Origin: Primula veris | Lineage: Eukaryota > Streptophyta > Magnoliopsida > Ericales > Primulaceae | Direction of reading: 5' to 3' | NCBI GenBank assembly: GCA_963682055.1 | Contig: OY821744.1 | Coordinates: 315,001 to 379,000 of the forward strand | DNA: 64,000 bases | In this document: in pieces, positions 35,094 through 48,232 of the stretch | How positions within the stretch are numbered: position 1 is the stretch's first letter | Layout of the letters: each line of letters opens with the position of its first letter | The notes under the pieces: generated by a model | Databases searched by the model: none | What the model saw: the letters and a program-made list of their open reading frames with translations, nothing else | Told to the model about the DNA's origin: nothing | Translations under genes and position numbers: made by a program

Positions 35094-36833
35094 ACATGGA
35101 CAAAGTGCTTTTTGAATTTTTCGGAAACATGGTCTTCAAATGTGCCATTTGGGCTAGCGTAAAAGTATAAACACATAACAAAAGCATCGAGAAAAGTCTG
35201 GACATCAGCGGCTTGCCCTATCTGAAAATCTTCGACTGAAGATAAGATAAAAAGAATTAGCATAGATGATAATATATAGCCAATTCAGTAGAGCTTTGTT
35301 AACAATGTGCTCTTATTACTAACTTTAGATTAGTTAAATTGATTTGTGACAGTAAACCTGTTATTTTTGTAACTTTACATGTATAGACAACTTACACCTA
35401 CATCAGTAAGAGTTGGCAATTCTAATCGGGAGAGAGTTGACGAGGTGTTCTGTTTTATCAATTTTTTTATACATGACTTGTAATTTGCAAGTATGTATAG
35501 ATTAACAAGAATTGGCAAAAAATATCAGAAAGATGGAAAAAAACTCAAAGGGATAATTATAAATACCAATGCGAGCCTTTTTGACTTGTACGAGTTTCAA
35601 GCCCTCTGGAGTTATAATTATATCATTAACGGAGCCACCAAAAATAAACCGCTGATTATGAATACCGACTAATGCTAGCATATAATCCCTAAAATAACAT
35701 AGTTAAAGCAGCAAGTAACTAAATTTAATAAAATAAACAATAAAAACTATATAAAAAAACAGAATTAGTTGAATACCTAAAGTACTGAAGTAGATTGCGG
35801 CGTACATATCGGGACCAGCCTTGGGATTTCAATTGGGATTTATTATAATTATTTTTTTTCCAAAAGGATCCATTCCATCAATGTTGAAACGACCTCTTCA
35901 TTTAAAAGAACGCAACTGTCCTTAGATGAAAGAGGTTTGGCTAGATTTTCAACATTGTTGCGAGAAAGGGTATTAAGATTTAAAAGACATTCATATTCTT
36001 CCTCCTGGGTTAAGGAAGAGACTTTAGTAACCTTGCAAAATTGTCGTCCGTTATATTTCGGTGATAAAGAAGTAAGGAAGGTTGTAAAATGAGGTGCCGG
36101 ATCAGTTTTGATTCCGCTACGGTGAATCTCGATGTTGAATTGCTGTACATAGGAAAAAATAAACCTCATATTACAAAAAATAAATTTTGTAAAACCCAAA
36201 AAGAGCCACAACTATGGGGAGATACACCTCATAAATTTAAAATCATTAGAACGAAATATATTAGAACGAATAAATACTAAATTATACCTAAAGTTCTGGC
36301 TTCGAAGAAGCAGGGTTTATGGTTTTAAGAGAGAAGAATCAGGGTTTAGTATTTTATTTTAAGAGAGGGAGAGGCGGCTGTAAACTTGTGATGTATTCTC
36401 TCTTTCTATTGTTACAACTTTAATTTGACTGAATTAGAATAATTACATTTCTATTCGTTACTTATAAATAAATAAACAGATTTTTACTAATTTATTTAAT
36501 TTTTTCTATCATATTGTCCTCTAATTTTGTCTACTGTATAATATACTATATACTCTATATTAAACTATTTACAAATCTTAAACTGTCCATTTGAGTGTTT
36601 TTTTTTTGTCTTTTTATAAGCGTTATGAGACTGTCGTTTAAATTGTTTATAATGCATTAGATTATCAAAAAAAATAATATTAAAATGCCATTGGTGAATT
36701 AGTTTGTCAAAAAATTATATTATATTATCAATATACTTGCTCATTAGTGAATTATATTGACAAAAAAAATTATTAGATTGTCAAAAAATTGTATTAAATT
36801 GTCAAAAGTTTTGTATTATATTGTCTAAAATTG

Positions 36834-37412
36834 TCACATGACCATTAGATAAGCCAGTGTTGCATCAAATAAGCCTGACCATTAGATAAATTCATGGCCC
36901 CATCATAATTGCTGAAACTTTGCTTTGGCCTCTGCAAATAGCAAGACACCCATAAATACTCTGGATTCTCAATATACACTAGAAAGTCTAAATTTAACAC
37001 AAAGAAAGTATGCTATCAACAAATTTTTAAAGGAAAAGCCAGAAAGCTTATTTGCTATATGTACACATTAACATAGAGAGAGAATGGGGTATCCTAAATT
37101 TTCCAAAAAAAACAGTATCCGCATATCTGTATTGTATCGGATACGATACTCAAATCTGTATCCGTACAACATGCCGTAGAGTTTATTACATACATTCGAT
37201 TCCATCTTATAAGTGTATTATTTGATTTGGCATCTGCAAATAGCAAAGTACCCCTACTCGCAAATCACACTAGAAAGTCTTAATTCTGCACAAAAAAAGC
37301 ATGATATCAACTGATTTTTTAAGGAAATTCCAGAAAAGCTGCCGTAGAGTTTATTACATACATTCTATTCCATCTTATATGTGTATTATTTGCACAGTTC
37401 TCTTCTAGCTTG
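36834..37412. other. Non-coding with internal direct repeats
   Basis: A phrase containing CTGCAAATAGCAA and CACTAGAAAGTCT occurs at 36930-36990 and 37231-37280, and GCCGTAGAGTTTATTACATA at 37172 and 37341. Between them, 37095-37170 (TATCGGATACGATACTC) is a fragment of the same element family as in intron 3 of BUD23. Confidence 0.7.
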
Positions 37413-39850
37413 TCATTTATAAGGTGTTACTTTATGATACCAATAAATCACAAGATAAATAAATTCAAACATACAAAATTCCCAGTAACTCGTAAGAGAG
37501 CATATACTTTTAAATAATTGTTGTGCCTCCCAAGAAGGTTCTGCCTGCATTGCTTCAGCAAGCAATTTAGAACCAGATCTTTTGAAGTCCATCACTAACC
37601 ATAACTGTGAAAGAGAAGGAAAAAATAAAATCAGATCCTTAATAAGTCTTTGTGAAGAAATAAATCAGAGAAACGAATTTACAATATACATACTAACCAC
37701 CCAACATGAATTACTCAAAATAATGATGAAAATATTGCAAATGTAACACACAAAATCTGGTTATAAATGAACTCTAGGATCTCTCACAAGTCAAAAGTCA
37801 CAAGATGACTCTTAACAAACAAGAAAAATGACAAAGAAAAGAGAGCAAGAAGCTAAGAGTAATATAGCAAATACTTCAGATAATCCCAAACAAAATAGGG
37901 CAGTACTACACAGAGCCATACGTAAATACAACAAGGTAATTCACAGCCAACCATAGACTTTCATCAGGGCAGGCCTAGGGTATTTCACAGCATATCCATA
38001 TTAGTGTTTGATACAAGCAAACAATTAACTTTACCTTTTTCATACTACACGAACTCGCCTTCTTCAAAGTTCCATCTACATCAATAAAAACCGGGCACCA
38101 CAAATATCAGAACTTATCCACAAGATGTGATACGCATTTCACGACATCTACGCACGCCAACGGTTGGCTTTCAAAAAAAAAAAACAACCAAAGTTATTAC
38201 CTTGATCAGCTACTGACGCTTTGAATCTATCTAATGCATTTGCAATACGTTTTACTTTCTGATGCTCTTCAGACACAAACTCGTGGCGCATTAGAGTCAT
38301 ACCCAATTTAAACAACAGCTCATTGTTATGAGGATCGACAAGCAATGCCTACTTAAACTTTGATTCTGCAACTACAAAAGCAGATACCAATATACACTCT
38401 CAAATCATACCAGAAAACAACGCTAAATTCTTTATTTTATACCCAAAAGTACGCCGTCCACATTTTCTTTTGGTGGGTGGGATGGGGGACCCTGGAATTT
38501 ATTATAATTTGTTCTTTGTGTTATATGAAAATCCATAAGCCTAAATTGTTTTTCAGTTATAATGTATCACTTACTGCACCAATAAATCACAAGATTACAA
38601 TAAATTGTTAACAAAAGTAGTAGTAATTCAAAGGAGAACAAGCATATCTATAAAGCAACGGCAATTATATACCTTTACACATTTCTTTTGCTAGAATTTT
38701 ATCATTGTCTTCCCTCAGCGCCAACAAAAGTAAGTGAGGAGCGGATATCTTCATGAGCGTCTCAGGTGTTAACTGTGAAACTTTTGAATTGTTAGCATCG
38801 CAAAAATAAAATAAAATTACAGACCCAAATTATGCTTTTGCCTGTAAGGTATTCGCATCACCCACCAGTATCTATCTTCACGTCACTGATGAGAAAAATT
38901 GCATTATTTTGGTGTCACGGCCCTGGTTAGCTTAAAAGTTATATTAAACTGGACTTGTATGGTTGTAGCCTTTATGCACTTTTTCTTCTCTTAACATATT
39001 AAGCCTATAAGGTATATTATACTTGCTTAATCATCTTAAAAGCCAAGTCTTTGGTTTTAAATATATGGACTGAAAAGTTGGAAGTTTTTCGTAGAATTAA
39101 CTTGATTGTCATCTCATTTCTTAAAGCAAAAACAAAAACGAAAAAACAAACACGCTCTTATAAATGGTTAGTGTGATAAGTAGAAGATGCCATATAAATA
39201 AAATGAATTCTGTTTTTGATGTTAGAAAAACTAAATGAAACATACAAGTACAATATATACATATATATATTCAGGAAACCGCAGTAGAGTAGAAACAATT
39301 GGTGCGAGGTGAAAGGAAGCAAAATGCCAAAAACAAAGGGGAACACCAATATTTGGTGATGAAATCTATTCCATAACCAACATAGACAGTGATTGGGTTT
39401 TATATCAAAATTACAATTTATGTCGAAAGAAAGACCACTTGAAGTAGACTTATATTCACAGTTAAGGATGTCAGAGATGGTAAATGTTCAGTTATACATG
39501 AAGCGAAAACGATTTTAGAGCTCAACACCCCCATTTCAACGAATCCAAAGGTACTGTGGTTTACTAAAAGAAACTTAAGATACTCCATTTGTATATGTGA
39601 CAAGATTTAAAAAAGGCCATAAGCGGAAAGGCTGGAGAGGAAGAGACCAGGTTTACAGAGACTAGATAACATCGGGGCGTTGGGAAGGCAGGTATTTTTT
39701 ACCATTTTGGAAGCAAGTAACAGAGTAATAAAACCAGAATTTGGTCATACTTTCTTCAAACTTAACCATGTTTTTAATATGAAGTATGAAGTAAGATATA
39801 TGTATATACATAGATAGATTTTGATTTTGATTTTGATGATGATGATAATG

Positions 39851-39883
<33 letters not shown>

Positions 39884-40085
39884 CCAATATGAAAGTAGCA
39901 AACAAACAAACACGGCTCAAATCGAAACCAAACCCAGAAAAATAAATTCGAATTGAGAGAAAATTAGTTAATTTTGATGGAAATAATGAGAAGATAAAAC
40001 AGTAGGAGATGAGAACAAAAAGAAAACAATTATAAATAGAAACCCTAACTCACTCAATTACCTTTTCGTTGTAAATATCGTCCAT
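37413..40085 (-). pseudogene. TPR-like protein pseudogene
   Basis: Exons by eye on the minus strand: 40085-40062 (MDDIYNEK, donor GTAATT); 38772-38673 (LTPETLMKISAPHLLLLALR, then DKILAKEMCK); about 38364-38200 (ESKFK, stop, ALLVDPHNNELLFKLG, then a helix ending DRFKASVADQ); about 38075-38035 (DGTLKKASS); about 37595-37507 (SGSKLLAEAMQAEPSWEAQQ). The DPHNNELLFKLG and EAMQAEPSWEAQQLF phrases look like TPR helices. A TAG stop at 38351-38349 takes the place of a probable Gln codon (KFKQALLVDP expected). The 3' end is not found before the palindrome, so the gene is broken and probably truncated. I do not recognise the specific family. The 5' end was copied to 62760-62990. Confidence 0.6.
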
Positions 40086-40123
40086 ATATTTATTTGTAGG
40101 GTTTGATATTTCCCACCACACAG

Positions 40124-40124
<1 letters not shown>

Positions 40125-40159
<35 letters not shown>

Positions 40160-40195
40160 GGGCAGAGAGAGATATATATAGAGAGAGGCAGAGGT
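40125..40195. repeat. (TA)n(GA)n microsatellite in the 5' leader of the TPR pseudogene
   Basis: On the gene strand this is a (CT)n/(TA)n tract 40-110 bp upstream of the ATG at 40085, a common feature of plant 5' leaders. A similar (TA)n(GA)n run lies at 39850-39882. Confidence 0.85.
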
Positions 40196-40282
40196 TTATT
40201 TATTTGCAGAGAGATAAAAGCCACGTTGCGTTAGGTATCCATTTTTACTCTGGATGTTACTCTGGATGTACTTAGTTAAAAC

Positions 40283-40660
40283 AAATGTTGATACCACACT
40301 ATATAATAAATTTCTAATTTAGGTATCATCGTCTTAATAAATCACGAAATCACGTGACATTTGACAAACATTAATTTGAGAGGCTAATTTGACAATTTTG
40401 CATAAAAATATGTCATCTTATAAAAATATTTTTACTAATTTCAAATATAACAAAAAACTGGATTATATGCTAAAAAAATTTATGTGTGAAATTGGGATAA
40501 AAGTTTTTCTAGGATGACATATTTTTGTGCAAAATTGTCAAATTAGCCTCTCAAATTAATATTTGTCAAATGTCACGTGACATGATTTCGTGATTTATTA
40601 ACACGGTGGTACCTAAATTGAAAATTTATTTAGTGTGGTATCTAAATTGATAAATTTGAA
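40283..40660. mobile_element. Fold-back MITE-like element, about 380 bp
   Basis: Inverted arms of roughly 130-150 bp: TAATAAATCACGAAATCACG (40337) pairs with its complement CGTGATTTATTAAC (40589); AATTTGAGAGGCTAATTTGA pairs with TCAAATTAGCCTCTCAAATT (40535); TAAAAATATGTCATC pairs with GATGACATATTTTTG. The loop is about 100 bp, without coding capacity. The outer ends (GATACCACACTATATAAT and the complement near 40640) show no clear target duplication. Confidence 0.82.
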
Positions 40661-41518
<858 letters not shown>

Positions 41519-41879
41519 CTAAAATATGAGAATTTTAAAAAAAATTGAAACGTCCAAAATAACTTCAAGTCTAACATAATTCCACCAAAATATTAAAGAC
41601 TCCATTAAAATTAATATCAAACTTTTAACTGTAACAATAAACCCAAGTCTAGTCCAATTATTCAAAAGAAAAATAAAGGCAATAAAAGCTCCACAATCCT
41701 GTAACAAATTTCCAGCATCATCCGTCATGTAAGAAAAAACAAAACAAAAGAATCCATTAAGTGTGGAATATTTATAAACTGCCATAAAAAATAAATAGCA
41801 CCGTATCTTTCTTGAAAAGTTATGCTTATTCCCGGAGGTATTGCAATACATTATTTATCAATTGTCGATCACACCCGAG

Positions 41880-42960
41880 AGATAAAGAAAAACTACCGGT
41901 TCTCAATAATTGATTTTTTCCTATGTATGGCAACTTATAACTAACTCCGCCATTAACCTTCATCGTTTCAATCATACAAGCTTGTAGTGATAAAAATACT
42001 CGATTAAGATTATTTGCAGTAATGTTTTCAAATGATTGTTAGACTGCTTTAAAAAGTTCATCGATGTTTGCGGGTGCTTCTTGATGTTGGAGTGATTGTA
42101 TAGCTCTAAAATATCAAGGTCTAAAACGTTCGTATCTGGATTATTGAGAGGTTGATTAATTAAACGTATATCAAATCCGTCTTTAGCTGTCGCTTACAAA
42201 AACTCAGCATCGTTTGAGTGAATGTGTGGTCTAGCATTATCTTGTTGGGTGTTTATAGGTTTTGACACGTCTGAACGTGCCCATTTTGACTTAATAGCTA
42301 GTAGAACTTTGTCAATTAAGCACGAACGAACAACGCTTTTAGTAACTAAAATAGACTTAGTTTATAGTGTACCGACCTCCCATATTTTACTTTTTCTCCT
42401 TGCTGGTTTCTTACAAGTGAAAGGAAACATTCCAATTTTACCTGAGAATGTTTTATTTCCTTCCCCATCAAATCGCGGCCTTGCTACCGTAACTAAAAAC
42501 ATAATTTTGTGATGAAACGTTTGCTTTGGCAAGTGCGTAACGGTTAGATAGTATCTTTCTGATTCTTTGGTTTAAGTAAAACCATTTCTCGTCAATGTGT
42601 ACACACTTGTACAAATGTTTAAATTTTGGATCACTTTCAAGACTCACGGGCTCAAGCATTGAAAGACAATATTGGAGCCTTAATCTTTTACCTTTTTCCG
42701 TAAGAAGAACTTTTAAAGAATTTGTATGTGGTTTGATGAGACCTTCTTTTATTCTTATATGAAGAATGGATTTTGGAACATGCAAGACACTAGACATCGA
42801 ACGTATATTAGTTCGTCGCCTTAAGGAATTTTAGCAATTTCATGAGGGTCAATTTATACTCGCTTCCGGCCAACGTTCTTGAGCTTCCTACTATTTACAT
42901 TGACAAATGATCTTGCAACAGTACAAGCTTGCCCTATTTGTCAAATTAGGTGTACTGTTT
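41880..42960 (-). pseudogene. Plant mariner-like transposase, decayed
   Basis: Minus-strand pieces in order: HIDEKWFYLNQR (first catalytic Asp of the DDE/D triad), GNKTFSGKIGMFPF-type peptide near 42430, QQDNARPHIHSN (second Asp, about 42215), FDIRLINQPLNNPDTNVLDL (third Asp, about 42140). These are hallmark motifs of plant mariner-like elements (Soymar/Osmar type). Several frameshifts and stops are present and the N-terminal DNA-binding region (42800-42960) is poorly preserved. It is inactive. I could not fix terminal inverted repeats or the TA duplication. Confidence 0.8.
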
Positions 42961-43280
42961 TGGCACTAACCATTAGATTAAAAAAATAGAGGGTTGGATG
43001 ATATATTTTCAATAACTAATTTAATTTTTAATTTTTAATTTTTTATTATATATTAGACAAATTAATATTTAATAAATTAAAAATAAATTTTACAAAACAA
43101 TAAAAACCCAAATAAAAATATATAATATACCCTACTAAATTTATAGTTATTTCATACTGTTTTTCTATCTTTATATATTCTTGAGAGATAATTTTATTTT
43201 ATCTTTTTTCTTCTTATTTCTTCTTCTTCCCCAGCCGTCTTTCTCACTAAAACCTAATTTGCAAATAAAATAAAATCTAA

Positions 43281-46200
43281 ATGTCACGTCCGGAGACACA
43301 AAATCCACCGGAGATATTTTATAACGATGAAGAAGCTCGTAAATACACGTCATCTTCCCGTATCATCCAAATCCAGGTTTTTTTTTTCGTTTTTTTATTC
43401 TGTTATATATATAAGTATGTATGTGTGTGAGTATATATATATATATTGATTATGTTATTGGTTCAGGCAGAGCTTTCTGAAAGGGCATTGGAGCTTCTCG
43501 CCTTGCCCGAAGACGGGGTTCCCAAATTGCTTTTAGACATTGGTACTCTTCTCTCTTTTTTTAATTGCATTTTGACTTTTGAATTTATTTAGGGAGTGGG
43601 TTTTGTTGGGTTTTTCGTTTACACTTTTTAATTGTTTTAGTTTAGTATTTTAGGATTTTCTAGTTTCTAATTTCATTAGAAAACAAGGAAGGAGGGGGTT
43701 TAACATAACTAGTAATTCTTGGTGGATAAATAACTCTCTTTTTTTTTTTTTGAACCTTTTTATTTGAATTAAAAAAACTAGTGTTTGCTTCTGAAAGGGC
43801 TTTGACCCTTTTATAGCATTTTGACTTTTGAATTGTTTTAGGAAGTGGGTTTTGTCGGGTTTTGGGTTTAGAGCTCTGTGGAAGACTGGGTTTTGTGTGA
43901 TTGTGAGAAAATTTGACATTTTTTTTTATGGGTTTTTGGTTATTTGGTGTTTTTGGGGAATTGGTGTTTTGTGTTTTTTTTAGGGTTTTCTAGATTTTCA
44001 ATTTAAAAGAAGCTGTAGGGGTTTATGGTTTAACATAACTAGTGTTTGCTTCTTCTAAATTAAGATTTAGTTTCGAGACCCAAAAAATTAGAATAAAAAA
44101 GAAAAACCTTTTTTGTGTTACAGATTGAGGAAAAAAGGCCACGTTTTGGTGGTAAATGCAGCTAGAACAGCTTTCTTAGCTAGTCTTTTTTACCCGCCTC
44201 TTTCTCGTTGTTAATAATTATTTCTACGTATGCATAGTTTTAGATTAGGATTTAGGAGGAAATATTGGTTGAACATTGTTTGTGCTTGTTAAAAGTGTTA
44301 ATGTCTGGACAGCCAAATGTACGGCTTAAAAGCCAAAAAAAAACTAACTATTAAAGTTGCAACCGAAAAAGAAGAGATAGGTTTGATACCTAGTGCGTTG
44401 CAAATACTTTTAATTTCTCTTTTTGATGGTTTGTGGAGTGCAAAAGCATTGTTTTCAAATGGTTGAGAACGTGGAAATGCAGAAAAGTTGAAGTGAGGAT
44501 TCTAGACCTGAATAGAGTTTCGGATCGTTTATCTTTTTTAGTACAAGTTGTTATTGGAATCTGGGTTTGATTTCCAGATTGTGAAATGGGCATATGCCAT
44601 TATAATTCACTTGTCCCTCAATGTACCAAACACTAGTAATACCATAAGTGACAAATTCAGGGATTAACGATTATATTTCACAGTTAGAATTTCCAAGTCG
44701 TTCTGCTAAAGACAAGTAGAATTTGTCCGCTTTAACTTGCGAGAAGTTAAAAGTTAAAAGTTTATTAATGGCATTTGTTTGTTAGGTTGTGGCTCGGGAC
44801 TTAGTGGAGAGACATTATCTGAAAATGGACATCAGTGGATTGGCCTGGATATCTCACCGTCAATGCTTAGTAAGTGATCTATATGTACCCATTATTTTTT
44901 CTGCTTACCCTTACAAAATTGTGGTTAGTATGTTATGTAGCACGGATACTTTGGTTTTTTATTTTTTTGGAGTATCGGATACGATACGGATACGGTATCC
45001 GATACGTGATTTGGAGTATCGTTGACTATTTCGAGGTTTGACCAATCTGGATACGTCTTGGATACGTTTTGGGTATAAAAAAAAATATTTTTTCTCTTTT
45101 TTTTTTATATTTTTTTCTCAAAAAAAAATGTAGTAATGGGACAAAAAGTACTTTACCAATTTCATTTCTACTTTACCTTTACTAATACATACAAACATAT
45201 AGATACCCATTAACAAACATATACATATACATTAATATAGAGACTAGCTCTCTCCTTTTATTCCCCCTCTCCTGCCATCTATTTTAGCTGCTTTTGGTTT
45301 AAATATCTGTTGCTACTTTTTATTATATATAAAATATATATTAATATTATATTGATTGACGTATCATAGCTGTATCGTATCCTAAATTTTCCAAAAAAAC
45401 CGTATCCGCGTATCCGTATCCATGCAACAGGTATTGCAGTAGAGCGAGAGGTTGAGGGTGATGTTATGCTTGCTGATATGGGACAGGTGAGGACTTACTA
45501 TAGTTGCTTGATGTCTCAGGCCTTGTTTGGCATATTGGGTTCTGTTTTGAGTTTTAAGAAAACAATTTCAAAACTGAAAGTTCAGAATTGAGAAAACTCA
45601 TCCTGTGTTATGTTCTGTTACTTGTTATGTTGCATGTTAGTTTGCTAGGTTCCTAGTTGTGGTACATTAGTTCTATATGATCTGATGGCTTGTTTAAAGA
45701 TCTACCGATAAGGTATCTGAGAGTGAGAAATGATGTAGAACTACAAAGGTCCTACGAGGGAAAGGAAATAAAATCTTAAGTTGACGATAGAGAACCAGAT
45801 GAGGGGAAAAAACACCATAAGGGACATACATTATTTGATATGGTCTTTTGTTTTTAATCGTTGACATCAGTGTCTGTGTGTGGTTTCACATTGCTGCCTT
45901 TTGCTTGAATTAATGAAATCCATTTATAGTTATGTACATGAAAAATTATATTTTCATGATTGTAAATGCAGCAAATTAGTGTATTATCTTCTTAATCAAA
46001 ATCCACTTAAAAATATGTGATTGTTGGATATATGCAGGGCTTAGGATTTCGTGACGGGGTTGTTGATGGTGCCATAAGTATCTCTGCTGTTCAGGTTCGG
46101 TTCCCCAGTGTATATGCAGTGTCCTTTTTCACTTCATAAGATAAGGATTAGACATGAGAAGAATAAATTCTTGGTGGTCAAAATTGCAGAATTTAGGCAT

Positions 46201-47010
46201 TAAACTCGTTATGTGTTTTGTTTTAACAGTGGCTTTGCAATGCTGACAAGTCTTCTCACGAGCCTCGACTCAGATTGAAGTATGTCACAGTCTCTTCCCT
46301 TAATCTATAAAACGTGGCAATTTGCATTATATGTACAATATACCGGTATGTTTTATCTTGACTCGAATGGCTTGTACAGGGCTTTTTTTGGGTCGTTATA
46401 TAGATCTTTGGCAAGGGGAGCTAGAGCCGTTTTCCAAGTTTATCCGGAAAATGTTGCTCAGCGTGAGTTGATTCTCAGTTCAGCTATGCGTACTGGCTTT
46501 GCTGGTGGTATTGTGGTTGACTTTCCGCACAGGTAATCCAGAATTGCATATACACGTCGAATATATACATTTTTTGTCACAGAAGAAATCAAAATCTCAG
46601 TAAGGTTAATTGTATTACTTTGTATACCAACCTGTCAGTTTTTAACAGTTTATATGCTTTCCTAGCGAATAACGACATATGTCACTGATTTATGTTTTTT
46701 TTTTTAATTTATGTAATTTTAGCTAGAGGGGGTAGTCATGTGCATTTTTATGGAGGTAATTTTGTTAATCAAAACCAACATATATGTTTCTTTATTATAC
46801 ATCAAACATTTTTAACAAATGAGTGGCGGTGTTTTAGTAAAACTGCTTCAAGTCTTCAGGCATCAATTTAGACGAAAGCGTCTCAGTTGTGAAATTACAC
46901 CTAGATAACCGGCCAAACTAGAAATACTGTTCGGATAATGTGAGATTATTAAAATAGATTGGTTTGTGTGTACTACTGTACTACATTGCAACAGTCCTTA
47001 ATATTGTTGT

Positions 47011-47048
<38 letters not shown>

Positions 47049-47714
47049 TGTGCATGTACAGTTCAAAGAAGAGGAAAGAGTACCTTGTGCTCACTTGTGG
47101 GCCGCCATCTCTAAGCACCGCCACTCCAAAAGCTAAAGGCGAAGAGGGAGAAAGCTGCTCTGATGACGAAAGTAGTGGCGACGAAGAGAACCAAACTGTG
47201 AGTTGTCCTCCTAATAAACTACTATGGACTATAATTTTAGAAAATTGTTTTCGCTTACCAAGTTTTATACGCAACAACCTTACTCACTGATGTGGGTGAA
47301 TAATGGACCATTTTTACATTTAGTGTTTGTGATTTTCAAAAGCAGTTAATGAACCATTGTTCCACATATGCAGCCAAGGCATGTGTTTAAATTTTTTTAG
47401 ATTAGTGTACCACTATTTTCTAAGCTTTACGCATAAGAAGTCATCGAGAGACGAGAGTAAATCCTACGCACATGATGACTTTTTTTTACTATGCATGTAC
47501 CAAAAAGAGACAACTTGATTCTGCGATTAATGAATTATTTTGGTTCCTGCAGGTTTCCATATCAGATCGACATAGGCCTAGGAAAAGGCAAAAAACAAAT
47601 AAGGGTAAAGGACGCGGATGGGTTTTGAAAAAGAAAGAGCAAATGAGGAAAAAGGGAAATGTAGTTCATCCAGATACAAAGTACACTGCACGTAAGAGAA
47701 AAGCTCGTTTTTAA
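43281..47714 (+). CDS. BUD23: 18S rRNA (guanine-N7)-methyltransferase BUD23/RID2
   Basis: Nine exons, all with GT-AG borders and consistent phase: 43281-43376, 43467-43542, 44786-44869, 45431-45486, 46038-46094, 46230-46279, 46380-46532, 47062-47197, 47553-47714; 289 codons plus stop. The N-terminus is [20 protein letters not shown]. Motif I for S-adenosylmethionine binding spans exons 2-3 ([14 protein letters not shown]), then [29 protein letters not shown], and a C-terminal BUD23 domain with [17 protein letters not shown] and a basic tail ending [11 protein letters not shown]. With TRMT112 as partner, this enzyme methylates one guanine of 18S rRNA (G1575 in yeast) during small-subunit maturation in the nucleus; the Arabidopsis orthologue is ROOT INITIATION DEFECTIVE 2. 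The length fits the family. The start is the first ATG and matches the conserved N-terminus. No lesion is seen; single-copy in this window. Confidence 0.96.
43563..44056. repeat. Imperfect direct duplication inside BUD23 intron 2
   Basis: GCATTTTGACTTTTGAATT followed by an AGTGGGTTTTG stretch occurs at about 43567 and 43819, and TTTAACATAACTAGT at about 43699 and 44030. The copies are diverged, so the duplication is old. Confidence 0.75.
44936..45429. mobile_element. Non-autonomous element filling the end of BUD23 intron 3
   Basis: The ends are inverted: TGTAGCACGGATAC at the left, TGTTGCATGGATAC inward from the right (12 of 14 match). GGATACG words crowd both ends. No ORF. The right end stops one base before exon 4, so the A of the acceptor AG is the last base of the element. 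A fragment of the family lies at 37095-37170. The superfamily is uncertain because no clean target duplication is visible. Confidence 0.72.
47014..47045. repeat. (TA)n microsatellite in BUD23 intron 7
   Basis: About 16 TA units, ending 16 bp before the exon 8 acceptor. Confidence 0.9.
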
Positions 47715-48232
47715 TCTAATTTTTGCTATTAAGATATGTATAATGGGTCGTCATAGAAACTAAATGCTCGTTATGAGTCTTGGTTTTCCCTATTTCTCTA
47801 TACATATTTTTTAATGTAAGTTGAGTTTTGCAGAACTTGTTGAAGTTAATGTAAGATGAATTTTTACTGTTATCTTTTTCATGGATTAAATTGTGTTGTG
47901 ACTGGAAAACTGAAGAGTGATTTATTTTCCATTTAGAGTGAAAGCTCATTTTTTATTTGTTAAATGACAAGTATATATTTCCCTCGTATCACAAAATTGT
48001 CTTCGAAGATTCATAGTACATGCGTATAAGCTGCAGTTTATTTGGCTGACTAACTAAAAATCTACTACTAGATTTAAGCTGCTATATTTGGCATGCCAAA
48101 ACTACTATATTTAAGCTGTATAAATCAACTTGTTTTTCAGCCAAAAATGAGCCAGCTTATTTTCTTGAAATACCCGACCAACCAACCTTGACTTCACCTT
48201 AGATTTCTTCACTAAGCTTTTTATTTTACATA
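47715..48232. other. BUD23 3' UTR and intergenic
   Basis: The 3' UTR begins after the stop at 47712-47714. The stretch 48030-48180 has inverted CAGTTT/CAGC phrases (AAGCTGCAGTTTATTTGGCT, ACTTGTTTTTCAGCCAA) resembling MITE remnants. Confidence 0.5.

Larger units (their letters stand above)
33721..36310 (-). pseudogene. IRE1-like kinase/KEN pseudogene, right palindrome arm
   Basis: Mirror copy of the left-arm gene. It has lost the start: about 14 bp including the ATG is deleted at 36303-36306. Its second exon is more complete (KVTKVSSLTQEEEYECLLNL, open through 35849), it has the same VNDIIIT loop, AADVQTFLDAFVMCLY (35039-35263), and an open KEN segment LIDHPLFWNEAEKRAYYF followed by KDYKLSSYLDWLVFNVRP (34037-34273). 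A frameshift at about 33930 separates the tail. It reads a little further past the centre than the left copy, through the 48-bp spacer. The two genes face tail to tail. Confidence 0.75.
30818..36833. repeat. 6-kb near-perfect palindrome (inverted duplication)
   Basis: The left arm, 30818-33720, is the reverse complement of the right arm, 33769-36833. The innermost match is TATACACTAT (33711) with ATAGTGTATA (33769); the outer limits are CAATTTTAGACAATATAATA (30818) and its complement ending at 36833. The spacer is 48 bp. The arms differ by small indels, a longer TA tract (34334-34398) and an 87-bp tandem duplication (34920-35093) in the right arm. No target duplication is seen at the outer ends, so a transposon origin is not shown. 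Confidence 0.95.

Noticed and set aside
30818..36833. Palindrome as a classical transposon with long terminal inverted repeats
   Set aside because: No target-site duplication or transposase is seen at the outer edges; inverted duplication explains it without more.
46964..47277. Alternative ORFs on both strands around the TA tract in BUD23
   Set aside because: They are low-complexity IYIYIY translations joined to exon 8 or its antisense.
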